DNA from: Stappia sp. TSB10P1A
GTDB taxonomy: Bacteria > Pseudomonadota > Alphaproteobacteria > Rhizobiales > Stappiaceae
Direction of reading: 5' to 3'
Assembly: GCF_900185725.1 (NCBI RefSeq)
Contig: NZ_FYAU01000003.1
Span: 1-64,000, forward strand
Length of the DNA: 64,000 nucleotides
A program made the translations under genes and the position numbers. A model generated the notes under the pieces. The model saw nothing but the letters and a program-made list of their open reading frames with translations. It was not told the DNA's origin and made no database searches. This document shows positions 8,458-20,095 of the stretch, piece after piece (positions within the stretch are counted from its first letter, which is position 1; each line of letters opens with the position of its first letter).

Positions 8458-8526
8458 CGGGAGATCTCCTGGTGAGCAGGCCGAAGGCAATGGCTCGGCT
8501 GGAAGGATCCTGGTGACGGCGCCCAG

Positions 8527-8576
8527 GCAGCGTCAGGGCAGCGTCAGGGCGGCGTCAGGGCGGCGTCAGGGCGGCG
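8527..8576. repeat. 11-bp tandem repeat upstream of the small membrane protein
   Basis: Four and a half head-to-tail 11-bp units: GCAGCGTCAGG twice, GCGGCGTCAGG twice, then GCGGCG. It lies in the predicted 5-prime leader of the minus-strand membrane-protein gene, between its start and the operator region. Confidence 0.9.
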
Positions 8577-8607
8577 GAGCGGCTTGAAGAAATTCTGGCG
8601 CCTCAAC

Positions 8608-8664
8608 AAACGAAACGGGCCGTTTCGTTTCGCATTATCTAAACGGGCCGTTTCGTTTAGTCAA
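8608..8664 (-). promoter_or_regulatory. Tandem TetR-type operators overlapping a minus-strand promoter
   Basis: Positions 8608-8630 form an odd-length palindrome with 11-bp arms (AAACGAAACGG / CCGTTTCGTTT). A second site, 8639-8660, has arms CTAAACG / CGTTTAG and repeats 18 nt of the first (AAACGGGCCGTTTCGTTT) at a 28-bp offset. Read on the minus strand, TTGACT (8664-8659) and GATAAT (8639-8634) form a promoter-like pair with a 19-bp gap, so both operators would block transcription toward the membrane-protein gene. Confidence 0.65.
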
Positions 8665-8752
8665 GCCCTGTGCTAAGGCTGAATGCAACGACAGAGCCGC
8701 CCACAATCCGCGCAGGAAGGTGGCCGAACGGCGGGAAACTTGAGGAAACGCG

Positions 8753-9418
8753 ATGCGGAACGGCAACATCACGGACCATGAGGCGAAGGATGTCGTCGGC
8801 GCTGGGGTCGATGAGGCTTTGCCCGCTGCCAGACCCTCGACGGGCGCGCGGCGCAATCCGGCAAGCGCCGATGCGATCCGCCAGGCGGCCGCCGACATTC
8901 TCGCGGAGGACGGCTATGCGCGCTTTTCCATCGAGGCGGTGGCCCGCCGCGCCAGGGCCGGCAAGCCGACGATCTATCGCTGGTGGCCGAGCAAGGCGGC
9001 CCTGCTGCTCGACGTCTATCACCGCCAGAAGCAGGGCGTCGTCAACCCGGACACCGGCGATCTGGTGGAAGACCTGACGGCGTTTCTCGACTCGCTGTTC
9101 CGCCACTGGCGCGACACACCGACCGGTCCGGTGTTCCGCTCGGTCATCGCCGAGGCGCAGAGCGAGGACAGCGCGGCTGAAGCTCTCCGCTCCTATATGG
9201 AGGGGCGCTTTTCCCATTCCGCAAAGATGATCGAGCGCGCCCGCGAGCGCGGCGAGGTCGCCGCCCATGTCGACCCGCGCCTTGCCATCGAGCTGGTGGT
9301 CGGGTTCGCCTACATTCGGCTGCTGACCGGCCGGCTGGACATGGAAACGGCCGCCGTGAGGGCGGCCGTCTGCCTGTTCGTGGATGGCTGGCGCGCCGCA
9401 CCGGCCGCGCGCCCCTGA
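8753..9418 (+). CDS. TetR/AcrR family transcriptional regulator
   Basis: A 221-aa repressor-type regulator. After a polar N-terminal extension of about 35 residues, the HTH covers about residues 36-85: ADAIRQAAADILAEDGYARF, then IEAVARRARAGKPTIYRWW, which contains the recognition helix. The remaining helices form the ligand and dimer domain and end in WRAAPAARP. A GAGGAAA ribosome site precedes the ATG. It is divergent from the small membrane protein, and the paired palindromes between them are its probable binding sites. The ligand cannot be read from sequence. Confidence 0.9.
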   Translation: MRNGNITDHEAKDVVGAGVDEALPAARPSTGARRNPASADAIRQAAADILAEDGYARFSIEAVARRARAGKPTIYRWWPSKAALLLDVYHRQKQGVVNPDTGDLVEDLTAFLDSLFRHWRDTPTGPVFRSVIAEAQSEDSAAEALRSYMEGRFSHSAKMIERARERGEVAAHVDPRLAIELVVGFAYIRLLTGRLDMETAAVRAAVCLFVDGWRAAPAARP

Positions 9419-9431
9419 AGCGGCGATCCGC

Positions 9432-10295
9432 TTACTGCGCCTTGGGAGCCTCGCCGCCCTCGGCCGGGGCTGGCGCGGCCATCACCTCGATGCTGGTCTT
9501 CGACTTCAGGTCCTCCAGCACCTCCGTATAGCGCGCGCGCAGAAGCTGCTGGCGCAGCCGCTCGCGCACCTCGGAGAGCTCCGGCGCCGGCTGCTTGCGG
9601 GCGTCCTCGACCTTGATCACGTGCCAGCCGAACTGCGATTCCACCGGCTCCTTGGAATAGGCGCCGACCTCCAGCGCGAAGGCCGCGTCCTCGAAGTCCT
9701 TGACCATCCGGCCCCGGGTGAAATAGCCGAGATCGCCGCCATTGGAGCCCATCGGATCGATGGACTTTTCCTTCGCCACGTCCGCGAAATCGGCCCCGCC
9801 GTCGAGTTCGGCGATCACCGCCTCGGCCTCTTCCCTGGTCTTCACCAGGATGTGGCGGGCCCGCCGCTCGTCCTCGCCCTGGTAATTGGCGAATTCCTTG
9901 TCATAGGCGGCCTGCAGCGCCTCTTCGCTGAGCTTGCCCTCGATCTCGCGGGCGAGATAGGCATTGCGCAGCGCCCGCATGGTCAGGAACTCGACCTGCC
10001 GCTTGAAGGCGTCCTCCTCGGCGATGCCGGCCTCGCGCGCCGCATTGGCCAGCACGGTCATGTCGACCACCACGTCGGTCAGGATCTTGCGCCACTGGGT
10101 CGGCGGCACCTGGGAGAGCTGATCCGCGAAATCCTGCGAGGCGAAGGCGATGTCCGCCTCGGTCACCTCGGTGTCGCCGACCTTGGCGACCACGTCGCCC
10201 GGCTCCTGCGCCGCCGCGCCGGTGGCCGCCAGGCTGCCGGCCAGCAGCGCGGCAAAGGCGGCGCGCCGCGCCGTCGCGGAAAGAATGCGTGTCAT
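9432..10295 (-). CDS. Parvulin-type peptidyl-prolyl cis-trans isomerase, exported
   Basis: A 287-aa periplasmic foldase of the SurA/PrsA/PpiC type. A signal peptide covers about residues 1-29 (basic start, hydrophobic core, TGAAAQ). A SurA-like N-terminal helical region is followed by a parvulin domain starting RRARHILVKTREEAEAVIAE, including SIDPMGSNGGDLGYFTRG and ESQFGWHVIKVED. It assists folding of exported and outer-membrane proteins, which fits its position divergent from secA, a common alphaproteobacterial arrangement. The frame remains open upstream, but only the start at 10295 gives a signal peptide. Confidence 0.92.
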   Translation of the reverse strand: MTRILSATARRAAFAALLAGSLAATGAAAQEPGDVVAKVGDTEVTEADIAFASQDFADQLSQVPPTQWRKILTDVVVDMTVLANAAREAGIAEEDAFKRQVEFLTMRALRNAYLAREIEGKLSEEALQAAYDKEFANYQGEDERRARHILVKTREEAEAVIAELDGGADFADVAKEKSIDPMGSNGGDLGYFTRGRMVKDFEDAAFALEVGAYSKEPVESQFGWHVIKVEDARKQPAPELSEVRERLRQQLLRARYTEVLEDLKSKTSIEVMAAPAPAEGGEAPKAQ

Positions 10296-10392
10296 GCCCT
10301 GTATCCCTGTCGTCTTGTGTTTCGGCGGTCGCGCCTGCCGCGCCCCGCCTGTCGCCGGAGGTCCGCCCCGTCGGCTGACGGTTTGCGCGGCG

Positions 10393-10421
10393 TTGACAAC
10401 CTCCGGACCCCCTCTTATCTG
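10393..10421 (+). promoter_or_regulatory. Candidate secA promoter
   Basis: TTGACA at 10393-10398 is followed after 16-17 bp by a weak -10 (TTATCT/TATCTG, 10415-10421). This would give a leader of roughly 165 nt before secA. The rest of 10296-10590 shows no other clear motif. The -10 is poor, so confidence is limited. Confidence 0.4.
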
Positions 10422-10590
10422 TCGAGCGTCCCCCATGGAAGGGCCGGACACTCCCAGTCGAGCATGCGTTCGTCTCGCCCCAATGCGGCGGTTGTGAGGC
10501 CCGCGCCTGCCCGTACCGTCAATCCGATCTCCGGGTTGCCGCCAGGACCGAATGTCCGGCGCGACCTGACCAAACGATAAGGACCGCCAC

Positions 10591-13368
<2,778 letters not shown>

Positions 13369-13404
13369 GAAAATCTCCGCGACGGGCCGGGGTGTGAAGT
13401 CAGG

Positions 13405-13432
13405 AACGGCGGGCGGCCAGCCCGCCGTTTTT
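13405..13432 (+). terminator. Rho-independent terminator of secA
   Basis: A perfect 10-bp stem AACGGCGGGC / GCCCGCCGTT (13405-13414 and 13420-13429) with loop GGCCA is followed by a T run ending at 13432. It lies 36 nt after the secA stop and before the cyclase gene. Confidence 0.9.
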
Positions 13433-13464
13433 CGTGGCGCGGGGCTCGGGCCTGGAGGTGAAGC

Positions 13465-14649
13465 GTGAAAACCAATCCGAAGCTTGAGGCGATCGAGGAC
13501 TGGGTGATCCGCGAGGCGCTCGGCCAGCCGGATATCGCCGAGATGTTCTCCGGCTTCTGCGAGCGTCTCGTTGCCGCCGGCATACCGGTGGAGCGCGCCA
13601 TGCTCTCCTGGGCGACGCTGCATCCGCTGGTCGAGGCGGAATCCGTCCTGTGGCGCTCAGGCCGGGAGGCCGAGCTCGCGCAGTACCGCCATGACGAGGA
13701 AGACACCGAAGACTGGTTGAAAAGCCCCATCCGCGCCGTGCTGGAGGCGCGCGAGACGCGCCTGCGCCGCCATCTTTCCGGCGCCAATGCCGCCACCGAC
13801 GACTTCCCGATCCTGACGACGCTGAAGGCCGACGGCTTCACCGACTATCTCATCCTGTCGACCCCGTTCGAGCTGCCCACCGCGGCGGATTTCGGTCCCT
13901 CCGGTATCCTCGTCACCTGGGCGACGCGAGCCGAGGGCGGCTTTTCCGACGACGACATCGAGGGGCTCGACTATCTGCAGATCCGCCTGGCGCTGGCCTG
14001 CCGCTCCACCATCCAGTCGCGGATCGCCCGCACCCTGGCCGAGACCTATCTCGGCGCGCGCGCCGGATCGCGGGTGCTCTCCGGCCTGATCCGCCATGGC
14101 GACGGCGAGCGGCTCGACGCGGTGATCTTCTATTCCGACCTGCGCGGCTCGACCGCGCTTGCCGACCGTCTCGCCCCCGACGTCTACATGGCCCATCTCA
14201 ACGCCTATTTCGACGCCACCGCCCGCACGGTGATGGCCCATGGCGGCGAGGTGCTGGACTTCATCGGCGACGCGGTGCTGGCCGTGTTTCCGATCGAGGC
14301 GGGCGGCTTCGATGCCGCCGTCAGCCGCGCCCTGCGCGCCGCCGACGCGGTGCTGGTGCAGATCGAACGGGCGCAGGCGGCGACCGAGCATCCGCTTCAC
14401 TGCGGCATCGCGCTCTCCTCCGGCGACGTGATGTTCGGCAATATCGGCATTCCCGAGCGGCTGACCTTCTCGGTGATCGGCCGCACGGTCAACGCCGCCG
14501 CCCGCATCGAGGCGATGACCAAGACGCTCGGCCGCCCGCTTCTCGTCACCGCCGACATCGCCGCCTTCGCCCCGCACGCCTTCACCCCGCTCGGCCGCTT
14601 CCAGCTCGCCGGCTTCGGCGAGGAGGTGGAGCTGCACGCCCCCGTGTGA
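13465..14649 (+). CDS. Class III adenylate/guanylate cyclase
   Basis: A 394-aa nucleotidyl cyclase. The N-terminal 200 residues form an uncharacterised regulatory region, without membrane segments, found in rhizobial cyclases (LSWATLHPLVEAES, ILVTWATRAEGGFSDDD). The catalytic domain (about 215-394) has metal-binding Asp225 in IFYSDLRGST and Asp269 in LDFIGDAVLAVF, and the transition-state pair Asn343/Arg347 in VNAAARIEAM. The start is a GTG at 13465 behind GGAGGTGAAGC. The product is probably cAMP, but substrate-specifying residues were not assigned with certainty. No receptor domain is recognisable. Confidence 0.9.
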   Translation: MKTNPKLEAIEDWVIREALGQPDIAEMFSGFCERLVAAGIPVERAMLSWATLHPLVEAESVLWRSGREAELAQYRHDEEDTEDWLKSPIRAVLEARETRLRRHLSGANAATDDFPILTTLKADGFTDYLILSTPFELPTAADFGPSGILVTWATRAEGGFSDDDIEGLDYLQIRLALACRSTIQSRIARTLAETYLGARAGSRVLSGLIRHGDGERLDAVIFYSDLRGSTALADRLAPDVYMAHLNAYFDATARTVMAHGGEVLDFIGDAVLAVFPIEAGGFDAAVSRALRAADAVLVQIERAQAATEHPLHCGIALSSGDVMFGNIGIPERLTFSVIGRTVNAAARIEAMTKTLGRPLLVTADIAAFAPHAFTPLGRFQLAGFGEEVELHAPV

Positions 14650-14671
14650 GGCCTGCCCCTCCCCGGACGCG

Positions 14672-14709
14672 AAAAGGGCGCCGGACCTTGCGGTCGCAGC
14701 GCCCCTTGA
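14672..14709. terminator. Probable bidirectional terminator between convergent genes
   Basis: AAGGGCGC (14674-14681) pairs with GCGCCCCTT (14699-14707) with one bulge, and the inner GGACC/GGTC can extend the stem. Short A and T runs flank it on the two sides. It lies between the convergent cyclase and L,D-transpeptidase genes. Confidence 0.5.
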
Positions 14710-14734
14710 AAGACCGGCCCGGCAGGCCGGCGTC

Positions 14735-15364
14735 TTACATCACCGTGACCTGCGCCCCGACCGAGACCCGCTCGTAGAGGTCCTCGACATCCTCGTTGAG
14801 CATGCGGATGCAGCCCGACGACACCGCCCGGCCGATCGACCAGTCCTCGTTGGTGCCGTGGATGCGGTATTCGGTCGCCCCGAGATAGAGCGCCCGCGCG
14901 CCCATCGGGTTCTTCGGTCCGCCAGGCATGAAGGCCGGCAGGTTGCGGCCGTTCTTGCGCTCGCGGACGATCATTTCCGGCGGCGGCGTCCAGCCCGGCC
15001 ACTTGGCCTTGCGCGTCACCTTCTCGGTTCCGGCCCAGGAGAAGCCCTCGCGGCCGACGCCGATGCCGTAGCGCACGGCCTTGCCGCCCGGCAGCACGTA
15101 ATAGAGATAGCGGTCGCGGGTATCGACGATCACCGAGCCCGGCGCCTTGTCGGTGCGGTAGCGCACCTCGGTGCGCCGGTATTTCTCGCGGACGATCTTG
15201 CCGGCCGCCTCCGGCGTGATCCGGTAGGTCTGCCAGCTCCGGCTGACCGGATCGTAATACTGCTCCGTCTGCGCCTTGGCAGGCGCACCGCCCGCCAGGC
15301 AGAGCGCCAGCACCAGTCCCGCAAAAACCCGCCCAGAAAAGATCCGTCCAGCAAAGAACCGCAT
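14735..15364 (-). CDS. L,D-transpeptidase (YkuD domain), exported
   Basis: A 209-aa periplasmic cell-wall enzyme that forms 3-3 peptidoglycan crosslinks or attaches proteins to peptidoglycan. The N-terminal signal peptide (RIFSGRVFAGLVLALCLAGG, then APAKAQ) is followed by a YkuD domain with catalytic His169 (YRIHGTNEDWSIG) and nucleophile Cys185 (AVSSGCIRMLNEDV). The ATG at 15364 has a GGAGGCGAC site and gives the signal peptide; longer frames do not. The family is numerous in Rhizobiales, where L,D-crosslinks dominate polar growth. It is a single-gene unit. Confidence 0.93.
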   Translation of the reverse strand: MRFFAGRIFSGRVFAGLVLALCLAGGAPAKAQTEQYYDPVSRSWQTYRITPEAAGKIVREKYRRTEVRYRTDKAPGSVIVDTRDRYLYYVLPGGKAVRYGIGVGREGFSWAGTEKVTRKAKWPGWTPPPEMIVRERKNGRNLPAFMPGGPKNPMGARALYLGATEYRIHGTNEDWSIGRAVSSGCIRMLNEDVEDLYERVSVGAQVTVM

Positions 15365-15440
15365 GTCGCCTCCACGCCCCGGAGGCCGCGCCGCCCGCCC
15401 CTCCGACTGATTCGCAATCGGCAGAAAATCTACACGTCCC

Positions 15441-16370
15441 TCAGGCGCCGCGCGCGCCCTGTTTGGCGAGCAAGGCAAGGACTTCGGCCCGTTGTGGCAG
15501 CGGCGCAACAGCACCGAAGCCGCACACGGCGAGCGCCGCCGCCGCATTGGCGTGACGGGCCGCCGCCAGCCCGTCGCCGGTGGCCAGGAATTCGGCGAGA
15601 AACGCCCCGTCGAAGGCATCGCCCGCCCCCGTCGCATCCACCGCCGCCACCTTGTGCGGAGCGATGATCTCCGTCCCTTCCGGCCCGGCATAGAGCACGC
15701 CCTTGTCGCCGAGCGTCAGCGCCACCCGCGCGGCGCCCTTCGCCCGGTAGTGGTCGGCGATCTCCTGCGGCGCCTCCAGCCCGGTGAGCTGGCGCGCATC
15801 GTCGAGGCCGGGCAGCAGGATGTCGGCCATCGCCGCTGTCGCCTCGACCACCGCGCGGGCCCGCGCCAGCGGCCACAGCGCCAGCCGCAGGTTGGTGTCG
15901 TAGGAGATCAGCCCGCCGGCCGCCTTCACGGCCTCGATGGCGGCGAACACCGTGTCGCAGGCGCTCGCCGAGATCGCCTGGCTGATCGCCGAGACATGCA
16001 GGATCCTCGCCGTCTTCAGCAGTTCGAGCGGCAGGTCGCCGGGGTGCATCAGGCTCGCCGCCGAGCCGCTCCGGCGATAGGAGAACATGTGGCCCGACGG
16101 CCCATGGGTGACGAAATAGATCCCGGTCGGCGCCTGCTCCATCCGCAGAACGCCGGCCGTGTCGACGCCCTCCGCACGCCACAGCCCGTCGAACAGGTCG
16201 CCGAACACGTCGCGCCCCGTCGCGCTGACATAGCCGACACGCGCCCCCTGCCTCGCCGCCGCGATCGCCGCGTTCGAGGTGTCGCCGCCGAAGCCTTGCA
16301 CGTAAGGCCCGCCCGGCGCCGTCTGGTTGAACTCGATCATCGGCTCGCCGAGGCAAAGTAGCTCGCTCAC
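15441..16370 (-). CDS. kdgK: 2-keto-3-deoxygluconate kinase (PfkB family)
   Basis: A 309-aa ribokinase-family sugar kinase. The N-terminal GGDTSNAAIAAARQGARVGY and the C-terminal DATGAGDAFDGAF (Asp245; catalytic Asp251) are the two PfkB signatures. The FSYRRSGSAASLMHPGDLP segment matches KDG kinases, which phosphorylate 2-dehydro-3-deoxygluconate in Entner-Doudoroff or pectin/uronate catabolism. No other pathway gene adjoins it, so the specificity is inferred from sequence alone; other PfkB sugars remain possible. Confidence 0.82.
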   Translation of the reverse strand: MSELLCLGEPMIEFNQTAPGGPYVQGFGGDTSNAAIAAARQGARVGYVSATGRDVFGDLFDGLWRAEGVDTAGVLRMEQAPTGIYFVTHGPSGHMFSYRRSGSAASLMHPGDLPLELLKTARILHVSAISQAISASACDTVFAAIEAVKAAGGLISYDTNLRLALWPLARARAVVEATAAMADILLPGLDDARQLTGLEAPQEIADHYRAKGAARVALTLGDKGVLYAGPEGTEIIAPHKVAAVDATGAGDAFDGAFLAEFLATGDGLAAARHANAAAALAVCGFGAVAPLPQRAEVLALLAKQGARGA

Positions 16371-16479
16371 TGGTCCACTCCGGTCAATTCAATCGATTTA
16401 AGTCCATGCGACGCGCTCCCCCCGCCTGTCAAGTCCGCGCAAGGCCAAGGCGGACCCGCCTCCCCGGCATCGGCGCCTG

Positions 16480-16515
16480 CCCCCTCGCATCCCCCCTCGC
16501 ATCCCCCCTCGCATC
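16480..16515. repeat. Three 12-bp tandem repeats
   Basis: Three exact copies of CCCCTCGCATCC run head-to-tail in the 199-bp region between divergent kdgK and the alpha/beta hydrolase. They overlap the expected promoter region of the hydrolase gene. Confidence 0.9.
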
Positions 16516-16569
16516 CTTAGGCCTTGCATGCGACAAGGAGCAAAAGACCCATCAGCGGAGCAACGCCCC

Positions 16570-17352
16570 ATGTCCGAATTGCCGCCCTCGATCCTGCCCG
16601 TCACCGCCAGCGGTCCGGACAGTCCCGAACCGGTGGTGCTGCTGCACGGCTTCGGTGGCGACGCGCGCGGTTTCGCGGAGCTGCAGGGCGAAGTGTCAAT
16701 GAGCCGGCGCACGCTGGCTTTCGACCTGCCCGGCCACGGCCGCGCCCTCGGCTGGCCGAGGATCGGCGGCGCCGGCGTCGCCGCCCGCGCCGTGCTCGGC
16801 TCGCTGGAGGCGATGGGCCTCGCCCGCGTCCATCTCGTCGGCCATTCGATGGGCGGGGCGGCCGCCGCGCTCGCCGCGCTGAAGGCGCCCGAGCGGGTGG
16901 CGAGCCTCACCCTGCTCGGTCCGGGCGGCTTCGGCCCCGAGATCAACGCCGCCCTGCTGCGCCGCTATGCGGCGGCGCGCGAGGCAGGCGAACTGGAACC
17001 GCTGCTGGAGCAGTTCTTCGGCCTCGGCTTCGACCTGCCGCGTCTCGTCGTGCGCCAGGCGGCGGAGGCCCGCGCCCGTCCCGGCGTCTGCGAGACCCTC
17101 GTCGAGATCGTCGAGGCCCTGCTCGACGGCAAGGAGCAGAAGACCCTGCCGATCGCCGAAATCGCGGCCCTCGGCCCCCCGGTGCGGCTGATCTGGGGTG
17201 CCCAGGACCGGGTGCTGCCGGTCTCCCAGGCGCGCGGCCTGCCCGGCGATATCGCCGTGCAGGTGTTCGACGGGGTCGGCCACATGCCGCATCTGGAGAT
17301 CCCGCGGCAGGTCGCCCGCGCCATCCGCGCCCAGACCGGCGACAGCGCCTGA
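16570..17352 (+). CDS. Alpha/beta hydrolase
   Basis: A 260-aa alpha/beta-hydrolase-fold enzyme. The oxyanion segment is VVLLHGFGGDARGF, the nucleophile elbow GHSMGG, the acid lies in LIWGAQDRVLP and the catalytic His in GVGHMPHLE. It has no signal peptide, so it is cytosolic. The layout resembles the hydrolase-like domain of acetoin dehydrogenase acyltransferases, but there is no lipoyl domain here and the substrate cannot be named. The ATG at 16570 is preceded by CGGAGCAACGCCCC. It is convergent with ppa. Confidence 0.88.
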   Translation: MSELPPSILPVTASGPDSPEPVVLLHGFGGDARGFAELQGEVSMSRRTLAFDLPGHGRALGWPRIGGAGVAARAVLGSLEAMGLARVHLVGHSMGGAAAALAALKAPERVASLTLLGPGGFGPEINAALLRRYAAAREAGELEPLLEQFFGLGFDLPRLVVRQAAEARARPGVCETLVEIVEALLDGKEQKTLPIAEIAALGPPVRLIWGAQDRVLPVSQARGLPGDIAVQVFDGVGHMPHLEIPRQVARAIRAQTGDSA

Positions 17353-17381
17353 CGCCCGGAGACCAAGAGATCCGGAAAAGC

Positions 17382-17413
17382 AAAAGGCCGCGCCCTTGTG
17401 GGACGCGGCCTAG
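17382..17413 (-). terminator. Terminator downstream of ppa
   Basis: A perfect 8-bp stem AGGCCGCG / CGCGGCCT (17385-17392 and 17404-17411). On the minus strand it is followed by TTTTGCTTTT, so it should terminate transcripts coming from ppa; it may also stop the convergent hydrolase message. Confidence 0.75.
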
Positions 17414-17453
17414 AATGTCGAATGTCGTCGGCTGAAACAGCGCGACAGGCGGC

Positions 17454-17990
17454 TCAGGCCTTGGCGGCCTTGGCCCGCTCGATCGATTCCTCGATGATCC
17501 GCTTGGCCTCGTCCGGGCCGCCGAAGCCGGTGATCTTCACCCACTTGCCCGGCTCCAGGTCCTTGTAGTGCTCGAAGAAGTGCTTGATCTGCTGGATGGT
17601 GATGTCCGGCAGGTCTTCGTAATGGACGATGTTCTCGTAGCGCCGCGTCAGCTTGCTGGAGGGCACCGCGATCAGCTTCTCGTCCTGCCCCGCCTCGTCC
17701 TCCATGAACAGCACGCCGATCGGGCGACAGTTCATGATCGCGCCCGGCACGATCGGCCGCTGGTTGGCGACGATCACGTCGACCGGGTCGCCGTCGCCGC
17801 ACAGGGTGTGCGGCACGAAGCCGTAATTGCCCGGGTAGCGCATCGGCGTGTAGAGGAAGCGGTCGACATACATGGCGCCGGCTTCCTTATCCATCTCGTA
17901 CTTGATCGGCTCGCCGCCCACCGAGACCTCGATGATGACATTGATGTCCTCGGGCGGATTCTTTCCGATCGGAACGGCGTCAATACGCAT
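17454..17990 (-). CDS. ppa: Inorganic pyrophosphatase (family I)
   Basis: A 178-aa cytosolic pyrophosphatase that hydrolyses PPi to phosphate and drives biosynthetic reactions forward. The family I active-site signature is present as GDGDPVDV (Asp66, Asp68, Asp71). Other conserved elements are [20 protein letters not shown] and the C-terminal [20 protein letters not shown]. Length and sequence are normal for bacterial hexameric enzymes. The ATG at 17990 has an AGAGGAG site. A terminator follows at 17382-17413. Confidence 0.97.
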   Translation of the reverse strand: MRIDAVPIGKNPPEDINVIIEVSVGGEPIKYEMDKEAGAMYVDRFLYTPMRYPGNYGFVPHTLCGDGDPVDVIVANQRPIVPGAIMNCRPIGVLFMEDEAGQDEKLIAVPSSKLTRRYENIVHYEDLPDITIQQIKHFFEHYKDLEPGKWVKITGFGGPDEAKRIIEESIERAKAAKA

Positions 17991-18128
17991 GGATGGGGCT
18001 CCTCTTTGGCTGTTGGCGGCTGTATCGCAAGCGCCGTGTCCAAAGGCAAGCCGGAACTTGTTGCACTGCAACTTAAGACCAAGCGCCGCCCGGCGCCGCC
18101 CCGCTGCGTCCGCCGCGCGCCGTCTCGC

Positions 18129-18722
18129 TCAGCGGTGCTGGCCGGCGAACTGCGCTGCCCCCTCGGACAGGCCGTGGCCGCCGCCCTGCCGGTCGAGCGG
18201 GTAGGCCTCCTCCACCAGATAGGGGCCGCCGCCGACACTGGCGCGGGAGGAGAACAGCACGAACCGCGCGGCGGTGAAGCTCTGGGCGTAGAAGTCGCCA
18301 TGCTCGGCGAGCCAGCGCGCCACGTCCTGGTTGCTGCAGGTGCGGCAGCGCGCCAGCGTCACATGCGGCACGTATTTGCGCCGCTCCGCCGGCAGCCGCA
18401 GCCGCTGCAGGATGCGCTCCTGCTCGCCCTGCAGCTCCATCAGCCCCGGCGTCGGCTCGACCCTTGCGAAGACCGCATGCGGCTTGCCGTTGGCGAAGGC
18501 GCCGAGCCCGGTCAGCCGGATCTCCACCGGATCGCGGCGGATGCGGTCGAGCGCGTCCGCCACCTCGTCGGCCATGCGGTCGTCGATGTCGCCGATGAAG
18601 CGCAGGGTGATGTGATAGTTTTCCGGGTCGATCCAGCGCACACCGCGCAGGCCACCGCGCAACAGGGAGAGCATGAGGCCGGTCTGGGCCGGAATCTCAA
18701 GCCCGGTGAACAGTCGAGGCAT
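18129..18722 (-). CDS. thpR: RNA 2',3'-cyclic phosphodiesterase (LigT/ThpR)
   Basis: A 197-aa 2H-phosphoesterase. The two catalytic HxTx motifs are His37-Ile-Thr39 (NYHITLRFIG) and His120-Val-Thr122 (YVPHVTLARC). ThpR opens 2',3'-cyclic phosphates on RNA, and the family can also ligate tRNA half-molecules in vitro. The C-terminal sequence FVLFSSRASVGGGPYLVEEA is typical. It is a stand-alone gene, 138 nt upstream of ppa on the same strand. Confidence 0.93.
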   Translation of the reverse strand: MPRLFTGLEIPAQTGLMLSLLRGGLRGVRWIDPENYHITLRFIGDIDDRMADEVADALDRIRRDPVEIRLTGLGAFANGKPHAVFARVEPTPGLMELQGEQERILQRLRLPAERRKYVPHVTLARCRTCSNQDVARWLAEHGDFYAQSFTAARFVLFSSRASVGGGPYLVEEAYPLDRQGGGHGLSEGAAQFAGQHR

Positions 18723-18911
18723 GATCGAACCCTCCGCTGTCGCCGCATGCTCTCATCAGGACGGGTTTTTCGCTGCACCGCAAGCAAAAAAGCAAGGCGC
18801 TGATCCGCAAGGGCATTCCGCCTCACGCCGGCTTTGCGACCGGCAGCAGACACCCTCCGTCGCGGCGGATCGGCCGTGATTCGGGCCGGCCCGCCGCGTC
18901 TTTCCGCCGCC

Positions 18912-19964
18912 TTACGGGCAGGGGCTGCCGTGGCGCTGGTAGAGCGCGGTGATCCGGCCCTCGATCTCCTCGGTGATTGCAAGGTCCAGCGCCCCCAGAT
19001 CGTGCTCGAGCTGGCCCAGCGAGGTCGCGCCGAGGATCACCGAGGTGGTGAAGGCGCGCGACAGCGCGAAGGCGATGGCCAGTTGCGAGGAGGACAGGCC
19101 GAGCTCGTCGGCAAGGTCGAGATAGGCATTGATCGCGACGTCCGCGCCCGGCTTCTCGTAGCGCTGCAGCCGGTCGAACAGCGTCTTGCGGGCCCCGGCC
19201 GGCAGCGCGCCATTGCGGTACTTGCCGGTCAGATAGCCCTGGCCCAGCGCCGAATAGGCGAGCAGGCCGACCTGTTCCCGGTGGGCGATTTCGGCAAGCC
19301 CGCCCTCGAAGGTGCGGTTGACCAGGTTATAGGCGTTCTGGATCGACACCACCCGCGGCCAGCCGTTGCGCTCGGCCAGCTCCAGGAAACGCATCGTGCC
19401 CCAGGGGCTCTCGTTGGAGAGGCCGAGATGGCGGATCTTGCCGGCCTTCACCAGCCGGTCCATCGCCTCCAGCGTCACCTCGATCGGCGTCTCGTCGTCG
19501 CAGGGCGCCGGCGCCTTCCAGATCGTCGGGTTGGAGCCGAAGCCGGAGACGTTCCGGTCCGGCCAGTGGATCTGGTAGAGGTCGATATAGTCGCTCTGCA
19601 GCCGCGTCAGGCTCTTGTCGACGGCTTCCTCGATCTGCGCGCGGGTCAGCCGGCCCTCGCTGCCGTCCTTGCGGAACCAGGTGTTCTCGGTGCGGCCGAC
19701 CACCTTGGTGGCGATCACCACCTTGTCGCGGTTGCCGCGCGCCTTCAGCCAGGTGCCGATGATTTCCTCGGTGCGCCCCTGGGTCTCGGCCTTGGGCGGG
19801 ATCGGATAGAGCTCGGCGGCATCAAAGAGGTTGATGCCGCGGTCGAGCGCGAGGTCGAGCTGGGCATGGCCCTCGGCCTCGGTGTTCTGCTCGCCGAAGG
19901 TCATCGTGCCGAGCGACAGGCTGGAGACATGAATGTCCGTGCGTCCGAGACGGCGCTTTTGCAT
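18912..19964 (-). CDS. Aldo/keto reductase (Tas-like)
   Basis: A 350-aa NADPH-dependent oxidoreductase with the AKR TIM barrel. The catalytic tetrad is visible: Asp48 and Tyr53 in NLFDAAELYP, Lys87 in IATKVVG and His133 in LYQIHWPD. The N-terminus RRLGRTDIHVSSLSLGTMTF and the DNA context GLSNESPWG with long loops match the E. coli Tas group. Physiological substrates of this group are not established. The coding region is isolated, with 189 and 131 nt flanks. Confidence 0.92.
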   Translation of the reverse strand: MQKRRLGRTDIHVSSLSLGTMTFGEQNTEAEGHAQLDLALDRGINLFDAAELYPIPPKAETQGRTEEIIGTWLKARGNRDKVVIATKVVGRTENTWFRKDGSEGRLTRAQIEEAVDKSLTRLQSDYIDLYQIHWPDRNVSGFGSNPTIWKAPAPCDDETPIEVTLEAMDRLVKAGKIRHLGLSNESPWGTMRFLELAERNGWPRVVSIQNAYNLVNRTFEGGLAEIAHREQVGLLAYSALGQGYLTGKYRNGALPAGARKTLFDRLQRYEKPGADVAINAYLDLADELGLSSSQLAIAFALSRAFTTSVILGATSLGQLEHDLGALDLAITEEIEGRITALYQRHGSPCP

Positions 19965-20095
19965 CGGGGGATCTTTCTGCTGCGGTGTCTTGTGAAGACC
20001 GGGAGGATGGCCGGACCTTGACCGCTCAAGCGCGCCTCGTCAACCGTCTGCCGGCCTCTCCCCGCACGCCCCGATGCGCCGCGCCGGGTGCCCGC

